Source of the DNA: Lutibacter sp.
GTDB lineage: Bacteria; Bacteroidota; Bacteroidia; Flavobacteriales; Flavobacteriaceae
Direction: 5' to 3'
Length of the DNA: 64,000 nt
Assembly (NCBI RefSeq): GCF_016342705.1
Contig: NZ_JAEINV010000013.1
Location: 24,230 to 88,229 of the forward strand
Below are positions 54,320 through 63,282 of this stretch, piece after piece (the first letter of the stretch is position 1; each line of letters begins with the position of its first letter). The notes beneath the pieces are model-generated. The model saw nothing but the letters and a program-made list of their open reading frames with translations. It was not told where the DNA came from and made no database searches. Position numbers and translations under genes: made by a program.

Positions 54320-55170
54320 TGTTTTAAAGGTGGAGTAAACGTGTAAATTAGCTTTCCTGACTGTTTAATACTCGCATTACTATCGGATGACCATTTGGCA
54401 CTTAATGCCGCTTCTTTTGCTTTTTCTAATAAACAAGTATTGATTATCGTAGTCCCTTTTGCACCAGAAGTTGCTTTAATAATTTTTCCATTTTTATCAA
54501 CCTCGATTGCAACAACTACCACACCTTCTTCATTACTGTTACAAGGCTCAAAATTTGGTTTTGGTTTACTTAAAAGCTTTCTGTCCCCAAGCGAATCACC
54601 ATTTCCTCCACTTCCTGCATTTCCATAATAACCATTGGCGTTTGGATCTCCGGTGGTTTTACCTTTATCGCCTGCAGTATTGTCATTTCCTTCTCCACCA
54701 CTTGCTGTGCCATTTGAATTACTCACTCCTCCAATTAAAGCGTCTAGTTTTTTACGCTTAGCATCTTCTTCTGCTTTCTGTTTGGCTATTGCATCTTGCT
54801 TAATTCTTTCTAGCCTAGCCATTTCATCAGCCCTTTTTTTAGCTTCAACTTGCTTTTTTATAGCAATTGCATCTTCGGTATTTTGAGTAAGTACTTCTTC
54901 TATTTTTGTAGTGGCACTTTCTAAAACTTTCTCTTCAACAATTTGTTCTTGTTGTTCTGCTATTTCTTGAGGTGCAGATTTTAATGGTTCTGTTGGTTGT
55001 ATATCACCCATCCCAACATCTGAAGTTCCAAAATTTACAGCAATTCCAAATTCTTCTGGAGGATCAAGATACCTCATTCCAAAAAAGAATAAAGCAACCA
55101 TTAACAAGCACATAAGTACGCTTGTTATTGCTGCCGACTGTCTTTTATATTTTGTGTCTAAAAAGTTCAA
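54316..55170 (-). CDS. tonB: TonB-family energy transducer
   Basis: The 284-residue protein has one TM (about 14-33), a helical, charged linker (about 75-145), a Gly/Asn-rich stretch (150-195: low complexity) and a TonB C-terminal domain (200-284: LLSKPKPNFEPCNSNEEGVV, then GVVVVAIEVDKNGKI). It passes the energy of the proton gradient from ExbB/ExbD to outer-membrane transporters. The linker is Lys/Glu-rich rather than Pro-rich. Genes exbD and exbB lie upstream (gap of 4 bp to exbD). Confidence 0.9.
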   Translation of the reverse strand: MNFLDTKYKRQSAAITSVLMCLLMVALFFFGMRYLDPPEEFGIAVNFGTSDVGMGDIQPTEPLKSAPQEIAEQQEQIVEEKVLESATTKIEEVLTQNTEDAIAIKKQVEAKKRADEMARLERIKQDAIAKQKAEEDAKRKKLDALIGGVSNSNGTASGGEGNDNTAGDKGKTTGDPNANGYYGNAGSGGNGDSLGDRKLLSKPKPNFEPCNSNEEGVVVVAIEVDKNGKIIKATSGAKGTTIINTCLLEKAKEAALSAKWSSDSNASIKQSGKLIYTFTPPLKQ

Positions 55171-55174
55171 TTTC

Positions 55175-55567
55175 TTATTTTGGTCTAACTGCTAAAATTA
55201 CTTTAAATCTATTTCTATTGGCAATATCCAATACTTTTACAGCATACTCAATTGGCACACCTTCTTCTGCTCTTAAAATAATAGTTGGATTTTCTTTACC
55301 CTCTAACAATACCAACAATTCTTGTTCCAAAGTTGCTTCAGTAGTTTCTTTACTATCAATATAATAATCTAATGCTTTTGTAATACTAACGGCAATAGAT
55401 TTTTTATTTTCGGTTTTACCACTTGCTTTCGGTAATAAAATATCTAACGCACTTGTAGTTACTAATGTTGAAGTTATCATAAAAAATATGAGCAATAGAA
55501 AAACAATGTCAGTCATAGATGACATGTTGAAGTTAGGGTTTACCTTATTTCTTCCTCTAATATCCAT
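55175..55567 (-). CDS. exbD: ExbD/TolR biopolymer transport protein
   Basis: A 130-residue protein with one TM (about 19-37: MTDIVFLLLIFFMITSTLV) whose Asp20 is the proton-coupling residue of ExbD/TolR, and a periplasmic domain (40-130) ending FKVILAVRPK. Together with ExbB it forms the ion-driven stator that moves TonB. It starts 1 bp after exbB. Confidence 0.93.
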   Translation of the reverse strand: MDIRGRNKVNPNFNMSSMTDIVFLLLIFFMITSTLVTTSALDILLPKASGKTENKKSIAVSITKALDYYIDSKETTEATLEQELLVLLEGKENPTIILRAEEGVPIEYAVKVLDIANRNRFKVILAVRPK

Positions 55568-55568
55568 A

Positions 55569-56261
55569 TTATATTGGTTCGTTTAGTAAATCTAAAAACT
55601 CCACAGATTTAGCTTCCATTTCGTAAACCACTTTATTAGTTCTAACTACCAAATGATTGTATTGCACATACGCTATAATTCCTACAATTAATCCAGCCAC
55701 TGTAGTTGTCATTGCTGTATATAAACCATCAGATAACATTTTAATATCTATTTGTCCGCCTGCATTTGCAATTTCATGAATGGCAACAATCATACCCACA
55801 ACAGTTCCTAAAAACCCTAACATTGGAGCTGCACCAGCAACTGTTGCTAATACACTCACATTCTTTTCTAACTTATATATTTCCAATCTTCCGGCATTTT
55901 CAATGGCGGTATGAATATCTGCTAATGGCTTTCCTATTCTTGAAATCCCTTTTTCTACAAGTCTAGATGCTGGAGAATTTGCCTGCGCACATAATACTTT
56001 AGCTGCATCTAATTTTCCATGTGAAACATAGTCTCTAATTTGATTCATAAAATTACTATCAGTTTGTGAGGCAGCTTTTATAGCAAAAAAACGTTCAAAA
56101 TAAATATATAATGACACTGCTAGTAATACTAATAATATTGCAATAATAATTTGCCCTCCTAAACCTCCATCCATTATTAAATTATAAATAGAAAGTGTTT
56201 TTTCTTCAGAAATAATTTCTGGAACAACTTCACTAGTCTCTTGAATTATATTTAATGCCAT
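55569..56261 (-). CDS. exbB: MotA/TolQ/ExbB proton-channel protein
   Basis: The 230-residue membrane protein has TM1 (about 33-53), a cytosolic part, and two further TM segments (about 135-158 and 176-200) with GAAPMLGFLGTVVGMIVA and TTTVAGLIVGIIAYV, the signatures of the ExbB/TolQ stator. It is the first gene of the unit with exbD, tonB and folC. No clear -7 element was seen upstream, so the promoter position is unresolved. Confidence 0.93.
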   Translation of the reverse strand: MALNIIQETSEVVPEIISEEKTLSIYNLIMDGGLGGQIIIAILLVLLAVSLYIYFERFFAIKAASQTDSNFMNQIRDYVSHGKLDAAKVLCAQANSPASRLVEKGISRIGKPLADIHTAIENAGRLEIYKLEKNVSVLATVAGAAPMLGFLGTVVGMIVAIHEIANAGGQIDIKMLSDGLYTAMTTTVAGLIVGIIAYVQYNHLVVRTNKVVYEMEAKSVEFLDLLNEPI

Positions 56262-56387
56262 ATATTTTATTATTTGTTCTTTTAATTAACGAAAGTACGA
56301 TATGAAAATTGTTTAATTATCAAAAAAATGAAAATTTTTATAATTACTAAACAAAGTAAATATATAATTAACTTAGTGCTTAGTAAT

Positions 56388-57698
56388 TTAAAATGATTGT
56401 AATACCATAAACGTTACAGCTCCTGACAAAAAACCTAAAACTGCCAACCATGTTATATTTTTTAAATACCAAAAGAAATTGATTCTCTCCATTCCCATAG
56501 CAACAACACCTGCTGCTGAACCAATTATTAACATACTACCGCCAGTCCCTGCTGAAAAGGCTATGAAATGCCACAACATATCATCAGTACCATGTTGAAA
56601 CATACCAATACTTGCCGCAACCAAAGGCACATTATCTATTATTGATGAGCTCACTCCTAATATTAATACAACTATATCCAAATTTGGAATTGTAACGCTC
56701 AGCCATTTAGAAAATTCAAATAAATTACCAACGGACTCCATTGCCGCAACAGCCATTAATATTCCTAAAAAAAATAGTACGCTTGGTAGTTCAATTCTTG
56801 ACAATGATTTTTGAAGTGGGCTTATATGAGTACTTTCATTTTCTAAAGTTGTCAATTCAAACTTTTTTCTACTTAAAATCTCAGCAATTGCAGCAATCAC
56901 TGCTAATGAAAACATCATACCCAAATAGGGTGGTAAATGAGTAATTGTTTTAAATATTGGTACAAATACAATTCCACCTAACCCTAAATAAAACATTAAA
57001 CTACTATGAGTTGATTTTTGTTCATTCTCCACAACAACTTCCTCTAAATTCCCTTTAAAAATAGGAAGAAATGATGCTATGACTACAGGAACAATTATTG
57101 ATATTATTGAAGGCAAAAATAAGCTTTCAATTAATTTTACTGCAGTAACTTTATTTGCAATCCATAACATAGTTGTTGTTACATCTCCAATTGGCGACCA
57201 AGCTCCACCTGAGTTAGCGGCAATAACAATTAAACTAGCATACCAAACACGTAATTCATTAGATTTTACAATTTTTCGCAGAATTGAAATTAAAATAATA
57301 GTTGCCGTTAAATTATCTATCACTGCAGAAAGAAAAAAACCAATTGCACAAAATACAACAATCAGCTTTCTTTTACTTTTGGTTTTAACAAATCCCTTAA
57401 TTGCTGAAAACCCATCAAAATGGTCAATAATTTCAACTATTGTCATTGCACCAATTAAAAATATTAAAATCTCAGTGGTTTTACCAAAATGATGCAACAA
57501 AGTTTCATTAAAATCTGCTATAACCAGAGTTTTCAAGGCTTCATCTACAATATAAATATTAAAATTTCCAACTGAAATAAAAGCCCACATAAGCACCATC
57601 ATTGATAATGCGGGAATTAATTTGTCAATTTTTAAAGAGTGCTCCAATGTTATGGCTAAATAACCCATAACAAATATTAGAATTAAAATATTTTCCAT
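56388..57698 (-). CDS. nhaD: Na+/H+ antiporter NhaD, first copy
   Basis: The 436-residue carrier of the ion-transporter superfamily has about 11-12 membrane segments. The motifs GGAWSPIGDVTTTMLWI and VSSSIIDNVPLVAASIGM are shared with the neighbouring copy, as are YLAITLEHSLKIDKLIPAL at the N-terminus and GTGGSMLIIGSAAGVVAMGM near the end. NhaD exchanges Na+ or Li+ for H+ at the inner membrane. The gene stands alone; a 352-bp gap and a terminator lie upstream of it. Confidence 0.9.
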   Translation of the reverse strand: MENILILIFVMGYLAITLEHSLKIDKLIPALSMMVLMWAFISVGNFNIYIVDEALKTLVIADFNETLLHHFGKTTEILIFLIGAMTIVEIIDHFDGFSAIKGFVKTKSKRKLIVVFCAIGFFLSAVIDNLTATIILISILRKIVKSNELRVWYASLIVIAANSGGAWSPIGDVTTTMLWIANKVTAVKLIESLFLPSIISIIVPVVIASFLPIFKGNLEEVVVENEQKSTHSSLMFYLGLGGIVFVPIFKTITHLPPYLGMMFSLAVIAAIAEILSRKKFELTTLENESTHISPLQKSLSRIELPSVLFFLGILMAVAAMESVGNLFEFSKWLSVTIPNLDIVVLILGVSSSIIDNVPLVAASIGMFQHGTDDMLWHFIAFSAGTGGSMLIIGSAAGVVAMGMERINFFWYLKNITWLAVLGFLSGAVTFMVLQSF

Positions 57699-58050
57699 AT
57701 AAAAAAGACTATAAAAAGTTAATTTGAATACTAAAATAAATTCATTAACAAGAAAGCTAGATTAAAATACATTAGAACTACCCAAAGTAAGCAGCATATC
57801 TAATTCTTTTTGAAAAAATTTGAAGAATATTTTTACCAATTTCATAGAAAAAAAATTCCTCCTAGTTAGAAAGTAATTTTATTTTCTTACAATTTATTTA
57901 AAAATAATTAATCTCAAAACTTATATTTATCAGAGCTATTATGTCTTTTTTAATTTATTGATTTAGCGAAATAAATGTACAGTTTTTTTTAAATTAAAAT
58001 GAAAATAACAAACAAAAAAAAACCGAGATAAAAATCTCGGTTTGTCAATA
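57699..58050. other. Intergenic region between the two nhaD genes
   Basis: The 352-bp gap contains the terminator of the upstream nhaD copy at 58020-58043. The rest is AT-rich with poly-A/T tracts, and I see no gene, no -7 element of full match and no long repeat. The promoter of the downstream nhaD presumably lies here. Confidence 0.5.
58020..58043 (-). terminator. Rho-independent terminator of the gdh-nhaD transcript
   Basis: AAACCGAGAT pairs with ATCTCGGTTT around a 4-nt loop. On the minus strand a run of nine T follows (58012-58020 region). It lies 7 bp after the stop of the second nhaD copy. Confidence 0.88.
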
Positions 58051-59415
58051 TTAAAATTGTCTTAAAAACATAAAAGTTAAAGCTCCTACAATAAATCCAA
58101 TTGCTGCAAGCCAAGCAATATTTTTAAAATACCAAAAGAAATTAATTTTTTCCATTCCCATAGCAACAACTCCTGCTGCTGAACCTATAATTAACATACT
58201 TCCTCCTGTACCTGCTGAAAATGCAATAAAGTGCCAAATATGATCATCTAGTGGTTCTTGAAACATTCCCATACTTGCGGCAACTAAAGGAACATTATCT
58301 ACAACTGCAGAACCCAAACCTAAAAGCATAATAACCACATCTGTATTTGGAATAATAGTTTTTAAATGTTCTGCGCCAATAAATAACATCCCTAACGATT
58401 CAAGGGCTGCAACAGCCATTAAAATACCAAAAAAGAACAATACACTAGGCATTTCAATTCTTGATAAGGATTTGTGAACTGGGCTATGAAATCCATGAGA
58501 ATCATCTCCTTCATCATCAATTGCATGTGAAATGCTAAACTGAGATCTGCTATATATTTCTGCGAAAATTCCAACCACAGCTAAAGACAACATCATACCA
58601 ACATAAGGAGGTAAATGAGTAACTGTTTTAAAAATTGGCACAAAAATTATTGCTGACAAACCTAAATATAACATTGTTGGTCCATATTTGCTTTTAGCTC
58701 CTACTTCTTCTCCTTCAACAATATCTAAATCTCCTTTAAATGGTTTCATAAATGAAGCAATTAAAACTGGAACAATAACGCATAATAATGAAGGAATAAT
58801 TAAATATTCAATCAATTTTCCAGAAGTTACTTTTTTACCAATCCAAAGCATTGTTGTTGTAACATCTCCAATTGGTGACCAAGCTCCACCCGCATTAGCG
58901 GCAATAATTATTAAACCTGCAAACCACAAACGAGTTTCTTTATCATTAATAATTTTCTGTAGAATAGTAATTAATACAATTGTTGCTGTTAAATTATCTA
59001 TAATTGCAGATAAAATAAAGGCAAGGGCTGCAAAAATCCACAATAGTCTTTTCTTGTTTTTGGTTTTAATGTAATTTTTAAACGTTGCAAAACCATCAAA
59101 ATAATCTATAATTTCAACAATTGTCATAGCTCCTAACAAGAAAAATAAAATTTCTGCTGTTTTTCCTAAATGGTGCAACAAAGTTTCTTCTAATAAATGG
59201 TGCTTTTCTTCACTTGTAAAATTAGAAAAACCATCAATTAAGGCATGAGCTGCAGAATCAAACCAATTTGTAAAATTATCAATCCCAAAAGCTACAATAG
59301 CCCAAAGTATTGCCATCATACCTAATGCAGGTATTAACTTATCTAATTTTAAATTGTGTTCTAATGTTATTGCTAAATAACCTAAAATAAAAATTATTAT
59401 AATGAGTGTTTCCAT
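58051..59415 (-). CDS. nhaD: Na+/H+ antiporter NhaD, second copy
   Basis: The 454-residue paralogue of the adjacent NhaD is similar over its whole length, including GGAWSPIGDVTTTMLWIG and AVVDNVPLVAASMGM. It differs by two insertions: a loop near residue 50-75 (LIDGFSNFTSEEKHHLL) and an acidic, His-containing loop near 290 (AIDDEGDDSHGFHSP). Such loops may bind cations or sense pH, but that is inference. It starts 8 bp after the stop of the dehydrogenase gene and is probably expressed with it. Confidence 0.9.
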   Translation of the reverse strand: METLIIIIFILGYLAITLEHNLKLDKLIPALGMMAILWAIVAFGIDNFTNWFDSAAHALIDGFSNFTSEEKHHLLEETLLHHLGKTAEILFFLLGAMTIVEIIDYFDGFATFKNYIKTKNKKRLLWIFAALAFILSAIIDNLTATIVLITILQKIINDKETRLWFAGLIIIAANAGGAWSPIGDVTTTMLWIGKKVTSGKLIEYLIIPSLLCVIVPVLIASFMKPFKGDLDIVEGEEVGAKSKYGPTMLYLGLSAIIFVPIFKTVTHLPPYVGMMLSLAVVGIFAEIYSRSQFSISHAIDDEGDDSHGFHSPVHKSLSRIEMPSVLFFFGILMAVAALESLGMLFIGAEHLKTIIPNTDVVIMLLGLGSAVVDNVPLVAASMGMFQEPLDDHIWHFIAFSAGTGGSMLIIGSAAGVVAMGMEKINFFWYFKNIAWLAAIGFIVGALTFMFLRQF

Positions 59416-59423
59416 ATGATTGT

Positions 59424-60656
59424 TTAAACTAGTTGATTAAGTGCTATTTCAAAAGCTGTTTTACAAATTTCTTTTTTACTATTATTTTTCTGATATGTTT
59501 TTTCCAATGCTTTTTTAATAGTATTTGATGTATCATCAAAAATAGCACTATCCTTCATTGGTAATTCAATTTTTGATTCCATTAAATATGCAAATACTCT
59601 TGCAATACCACAATTAGAAATAAAATCCGGCAGCAAACTTACTTTTTTATCTGCAAATTCCATTATAGGGCCGAAAAATATTTCTTTATCTGCAAAAGGG
59701 ACATTCGCTCCTGGTGAAATTACTTCTAAACCAGACGCAATCATTTTGGCTACTTGTTCTTGTGTAACCAAACGTGAAGCAGCTGCAGGAATAAATATTT
59801 CTGACGGCAAACTCCAAATTTTCTCATTTATTTCTTCAAAAGCAATTAGACTAGCGTTATTTAACTTATTTTTATCTTTATGTAAAAATAAGTGGGTCAT
59901 TTCTTCCATTGAAAACCCATTTTCATTTATTAAACCTCCAGAAATATCAATGATTCCAACAACTTTAGCACCCAATTGTGTTAAATAATAAGCTGCTGCT
60001 GCCCCAACATTTCCAAAACCTTGAATTATAGCTCTTTTCCCTTCTAATTTTCCTCCGTAAATATTATAATAATGTTTCACAGCTTCAGCAACGCCATAAC
60101 CGGTTAACATATCGGCTACTGTATATTTTTTAGACAAGTCTGGAGAAAACTTTTTATCTTCAATCACTTTAATAACTCCATGACGTAATTGACCTATTCT
60201 ATTAATTTTTTCAGCTTCAGTAGGTTTAAAATGCCCATTAAAAACACCTTCTTGTGGATGCCAAACACCACAATCTTCAGTCATAGGAATAACATCGTGA
60301 ATTTCATCAACATTTAAGTCACCACCTGTTCCGTAATAAAATTTTAATAGTGGAGAAACTGCTTTATACCATCGTCTTAAAACTTCTTCTTTCCTTGGGT
60401 CGTTTGGATCAAAATTAATACCCGATTTTGCACCACCTATTGCTGGGCCAGATACTGTAAACTTCACTTCCATAGTTTTAGCTAAAGAAAGCACCTCATT
60501 CATATCCAATCCTTTACGCATTCTTGTTCCTCCTCCTGCAGCACCACCACGTAACGAGTTTATTACTGTCCAGCCTTCTGCTTCTGTTTCTTGGTCTTTC
60601 CAATGAAACACTATTTCTGGTTGTTTATTTTCATACTTTTTTAATAATTCTTTCAT
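59424..60656 (-). CDS. Glu/Leu/Phe/Val dehydrogenase
   Basis: The 410-residue NAD(P)-dependent amino-acid dehydrogenase has the catalytic Lys77 in SGPAIGGAKSGINFDP, then GTGGDLNVDE and the Rossmann motif IIQGFGNVGAAAAYYLTQLG, followed by a C-terminal helical part. The family interconverts an amino acid with its 2-oxoacid and ammonia. The motif GGAKSGI lies between those of glutamate (GGGKGG) and leucine/valine types, so the substrate is undecided. A -7 element (60790-60797) is 133 bp upstream; nhaD follows. Confidence 0.88.
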   Translation of the reverse strand: MKELLKKYENKQPEIVFHWKDQETEAEGWTVINSLRGGAAGGGTRMRKGLDMNEVLSLAKTMEVKFTVSGPAIGGAKSGINFDPNDPRKEEVLRRWYKAVSPLLKFYYGTGGDLNVDEIHDVIPMTEDCGVWHPQEGVFNGHFKPTEAEKINRIGQLRHGVIKVIEDKKFSPDLSKKYTVADMLTGYGVAEAVKHYYNIYGGKLEGKRAIIQGFGNVGAAAAYYLTQLGAKVVGIIDISGGLINENGFSMEEMTHLFLHKDKNKLNNASLIAFEEINEKIWSLPSEIFIPAAASRLVTQEQVAKMIASGLEVISPGANVPFADKEIFFGPIMEFADKKVSLLPDFISNCGIARVFAYLMESKIELPMKDSAIFDDTSNTIKKALEKTYQKNNSKKEICKTAFEIALNQLV

Positions 60657-60789
60657 GTTTTAATGTTTATAAAATCAAAATTCATTTAACTATTCAATTG
60701 TTTGCTTAAATTTTATTCTTTTAAAAGAAGTCACAATTGTGTCATAATTATATTGATTTAGAATTATTATTTTTTAGTAACAATGGCAA

Positions 60790-60797
60790 CAAATATA
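60790..60797 (-). promoter_or_regulatory. Candidate -7 element of the amino-acid dehydrogenase-nhaD unit (TATATTTG)
   Basis: On the minus strand TATATTTG is a full match to TAnnTTTG, giving a leader of about 130 nt. The leader contains a 14-bp self-complementary stretch TTCTTTTAAAAGAA (60717-60730). Confidence 0.5.
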
Positions 60798-60804
60798 GTA
60801 AAAA

Positions 60805-61878
60805 CTATACTTGTTTTAAGAAGATTTCTCCAGAACTATGGTCTTTTTTTGCACCAGTAACACTGCTTAAACAATTCACCTTATTTTCATTACGCAATAA
60901 ACCTAAAAAAGCAAAAATTAAAGCTTCCTTATAATTAATTATATCAGAATCAGGAATTACGATAATGTTTTTTGTTGAATTTTTAAGTTCTTCAATTAAA
61001 AAAGTATTAAAAGCTCCTCCACCCGTAATTAACAAACTAGAATTTGAGCTATTATCTAAAAAATTCAATATTTGAAAAACAATATGGGCTACAAAAGTTC
61101 TTAAAACATCCTCCACTTCTAATTGATAATTATTAATAATTGGAAAAATTATTTCTTTTACAAACTCAAAGCCTAAGGATTTTGGTGTTGGTGCTTTATA
61201 AAATGAAATTGCATTTAATTCATCTAGTAAATTTTGATGAATTTCACCCGTTTTAGCTATATTACCACTTTCGTCAAAATTGAAACCTATCATTTTTGAA
61301 TAATGGTTCAAAACAATATTTACTGGACAAATATCAAAAGCAATTCTTTTATTTTTTTCTTGAAATGAAATATTTGCAAAACCGCCTAAATTTAAACAGT
61401 ATTTATATTGGAAAAATAACAATTGATCTCCAATTGGAACCAACGGTGCTCCTTGTCCGCCAAAAGCAACATCTTGCGTTCTAAAATCACATATTACATT
61501 TAAACCAGTAACAGAACTAATAGTTTGTCCATCACCAATTTGAAGAGTATAACCTTCATTCGGTTTATGAAAAATAGTATGCCCGTGTGAAGCTAGAAAA
61601 TCAATTGTTGTTATAATATTTTTTGAAATAAATGTATTCACCGCTTCACCTAAATATCTACCATAAGTTATGTTTAACGCAACAATTTCATCGGCTGAAG
61701 CTGTAAAAGCATTTCTTAAAGTATGCTCCCACTCTGTAGTATATGGAATAGTTTCACAGAAAATTATTCTAAATTTATAACCACTTCTATCTTTATAAAT
61801 TTGTGTATACACAATATCTAATCCATCTAAAGACGTGCCGGACATAAGCCCAATAATATGCCAAATTTTATTATTCAT
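60805..61878 (-). CDS. anmK: Anhydro-N-acetylmuramic acid kinase
   Basis: The 357-residue sugar kinase of the AnmK family starts IIGLMSGTSLDGLDIV, has SHGHTIFHKP, the catalytic region VICDFRTQDVAFGGQGAPL, and LLITGGGAFNTFLIEEL near the C-terminus. It opens the anhydro ring of anhMurNAc and phosphorylates it during peptidoglycan recycling. It is transcribed alone on the minus strand, divergent from the acyl-CoA dehydrogenase. A weak TATTTTTG (61883-61890) lies just before the start. Confidence 0.93.
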   Translation of the reverse strand: MNNKIWHIIGLMSGTSLDGLDIVYTQIYKDRSGYKFRIIFCETIPYTTEWEHTLRNAFTASADEIVALNITYGRYLGEAVNTFISKNIITTIDFLASHGHTIFHKPNEGYTLQIGDGQTISSVTGLNVICDFRTQDVAFGGQGAPLVPIGDQLLFFQYKYCLNLGGFANISFQEKNKRIAFDICPVNIVLNHYSKMIGFNFDESGNIAKTGEIHQNLLDELNAISFYKAPTPKSLGFEFVKEIIFPIINNYQLEVEDVLRTFVAHIVFQILNFLDNSSNSSLLITGGGAFNTFLIEELKNSTKNIIVIPDSDIINYKEALIFAFLGLLRNENKVNCLSSVTGAKKDHSSGEIFLKQV

Positions 61879-61940
61879 ACTTCAAAAATAACGATTTCTA
61901 ATATGTTACATATTTAACAATTTTTTAGGTATAAAAGACT

Positions 61941-61948
61941 TATATTTG
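61941..61948 (+). promoter_or_regulatory. Candidate -7 element of the acyl-CoA dehydrogenase gene (TATATTTG)
   Basis: TATATTTG is a full match to TAnnTTTG, 37 bp before the ATG at 61986. Confidence 0.55.
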
Positions 61949-61985
61949 ATAAAAAGTACCACTAAATAACAAAATTTTATCAATT

Positions 61986-63128
61986 ATGGATTTTAACTTA
62001 TCGGAAGAACAAATAATGATCCGCGATGCAGCTCGCGATTTTGCTCAAGCTGAACTGCTCCCTGGCGTAATTGAACGCGATGAAAAACAACAATTTCCTG
62101 CTGAACAAATTAAAAAAATGGGAGAACTTGGTTTTTTAGGAATGATGGTGGATCCAAAATACGGAGGAAGCGGTTTAGATACAGTTTCTTATGTATTAGC
62201 CATGGAAGAAATATCTAAAATAGATGCATCGGCTTCTGTTGTAATGTCTGTTAACAATTCATTAGTTTGTTGGGGCTTAGAACATTATGGTACAGAAGAA
62301 CAAAAACAAAAATATTTAATTCCTTTAGCAAAAGGAGAAATAATAGGTGCGTTTTGTTTAAGCGAACCAGAAGCTGGCTCTGATGCAACATCACAAAAAA
62401 CGACCGCCATAGATAAAGGAGATTATTATTTGTTAAACGGTACAAAAAACTGGATTACTAATGGTAACAATGCAAGCATTTATTTGGTAATAGCACAAAC
62501 GCATCCAGAAAAAATGCATAAAGGAATTAACGCCTTAATCGTTGAAAAAGGAATGGAAGGTTTTGTGGTAGGCCCAAAAGAAAATAAATTAGGAATTAGA
62601 GGTTCTGATACACATTCATTAATGTTTACAGATGTAAAAGTTCCAAAAGGAAACAGAATTGGAGATGATGGTTTTGGTTTTAAATTTGCAATGAAAACAT
62701 TAGCTGGAGGAAGAATTGGAATTGCTTCACAAGCCTTAGGAATTGCATCTGGCGCTTATGAATTAGCATTAAAATATTCTAAAGAACGCAAAGCCTTTGG
62801 TAAAGAAATTAGCAAACATCAGGCAATTGCATTTAAATTGGCAGATATGGCTTTACAGATTGAAGCTGCACGTCACCTTTGCATAAAAGCCGCTTGGGAA
62901 AAAGACCAAAAACTAAACTACGATTTAAGTGGCGCAATGGCAAAATTATATGCTGCCGATATGGCCATGCAAGTAACTATAGAGGCGGTTCAAATACACG
63001 GTGGTTATGGATTTGTAAAAGAATATCATGTAGAACGTTTAATGCGCGATGCTAAAATTACGCAGATTTACGAAGGAACTTCTGAAATTCAAAAAATCGT
63101 AATCTCCAGAAGTATTTTACAAGATTAA
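61986..63128 (+). CDS. Acyl-CoA dehydrogenase
   Basis: The 380-residue flavoenzyme has the full ACAD layout: N-terminal helical domain with YGGSGLDTVSYVLAMEE, CLSEPEAGSDATS (flavin-binding strand domain), then the C-terminal helices with RKAFGKEISKHQAIAFKLAD. The catalytic base Glu363 is in QIYEGTSEIQK, the position used by short- and medium-chain enzymes. It oxidises a saturated acyl-CoA and passes electrons to ETF. It is a different gene from the dehydrogenase cut at the left edge and is followed by a GC-rich structured element. Confidence 0.95.
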   Translation: MDFNLSEEQIMIRDAARDFAQAELLPGVIERDEKQQFPAEQIKKMGELGFLGMMVDPKYGGSGLDTVSYVLAMEEISKIDASASVVMSVNNSLVCWGLEHYGTEEQKQKYLIPLAKGEIIGAFCLSEPEAGSDATSQKTTAIDKGDYYLLNGTKNWITNGNNASIYLVIAQTHPEKMHKGINALIVEKGMEGFVVGPKENKLGIRGSDTHSLMFTDVKVPKGNRIGDDGFGFKFAMKTLAGGRIGIASQALGIASGAYELALKYSKERKAFGKEISKHQAIAFKLADMALQIEAARHLCIKAAWEKDQKLNYDLSGAMAKLYAADMAMQVTIEAVQIHGGYGFVKEYHVERLMRDAKITQIYEGTSEIQKIVISRSILQD

Positions 63129-63134
63129 AATAAG

Positions 63135-63225
63135 TTGGGCGTGCCGGCAATAAAAATTACCGGCACGTCTTTCACTAAATCTTTTGCAAAAAAGCTAAAG
63201 GATATCGTTTCAATCGCTCACGCAA
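63135..63225 (+). repeat. GC-rich structured intergenic element (REP-like)
   Basis: After the dehydrogenase stop comes a 91-bp block unlike its AT-rich surroundings. CGTGCCGG (63140-63147) pairs with CCGGCACG (63160-63167). ATCTTTTGC then pairs imperfectly with GCTAAAGGAT, and the outer bases GCGTG and CACGC (63219-63223) can close the whole. The order TTGGGCGTGCC ... TCTTTC ... AAAGGAT ... CTCACGCAA resembles short repeats I associate with flavobacterial intergenic regions. Only one copy is in this window, so its repeated nature is not shown here. Confidence 0.5.
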
Positions 63226-63230
63226 AAAAC

Positions 63231-63259
63231 AAAAAAACCTCTTTCAAAGAGCTTTTTTT
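63231..63259. terminator. Bidirectional terminator after the acyl-CoA dehydrogenase
   Basis: CTCTT pairs with AAGAG around a 3-nt loop, extended after one mismatch by A7/T7 tracts. It suits termination of the dehydrogenase (plus) and of the DUF6526 gene (minus). Confidence 0.75.
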
Positions 63260-63282
63260 GATTTTTAAATATTAATTGATAC

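Noticed and set aside
54395..54886. Several open frames on the plus strand opposite tonB
   Set aside because: They are antisense to the low-complexity and charged linker of TonB, overlap each other in different frames and show no protein features.
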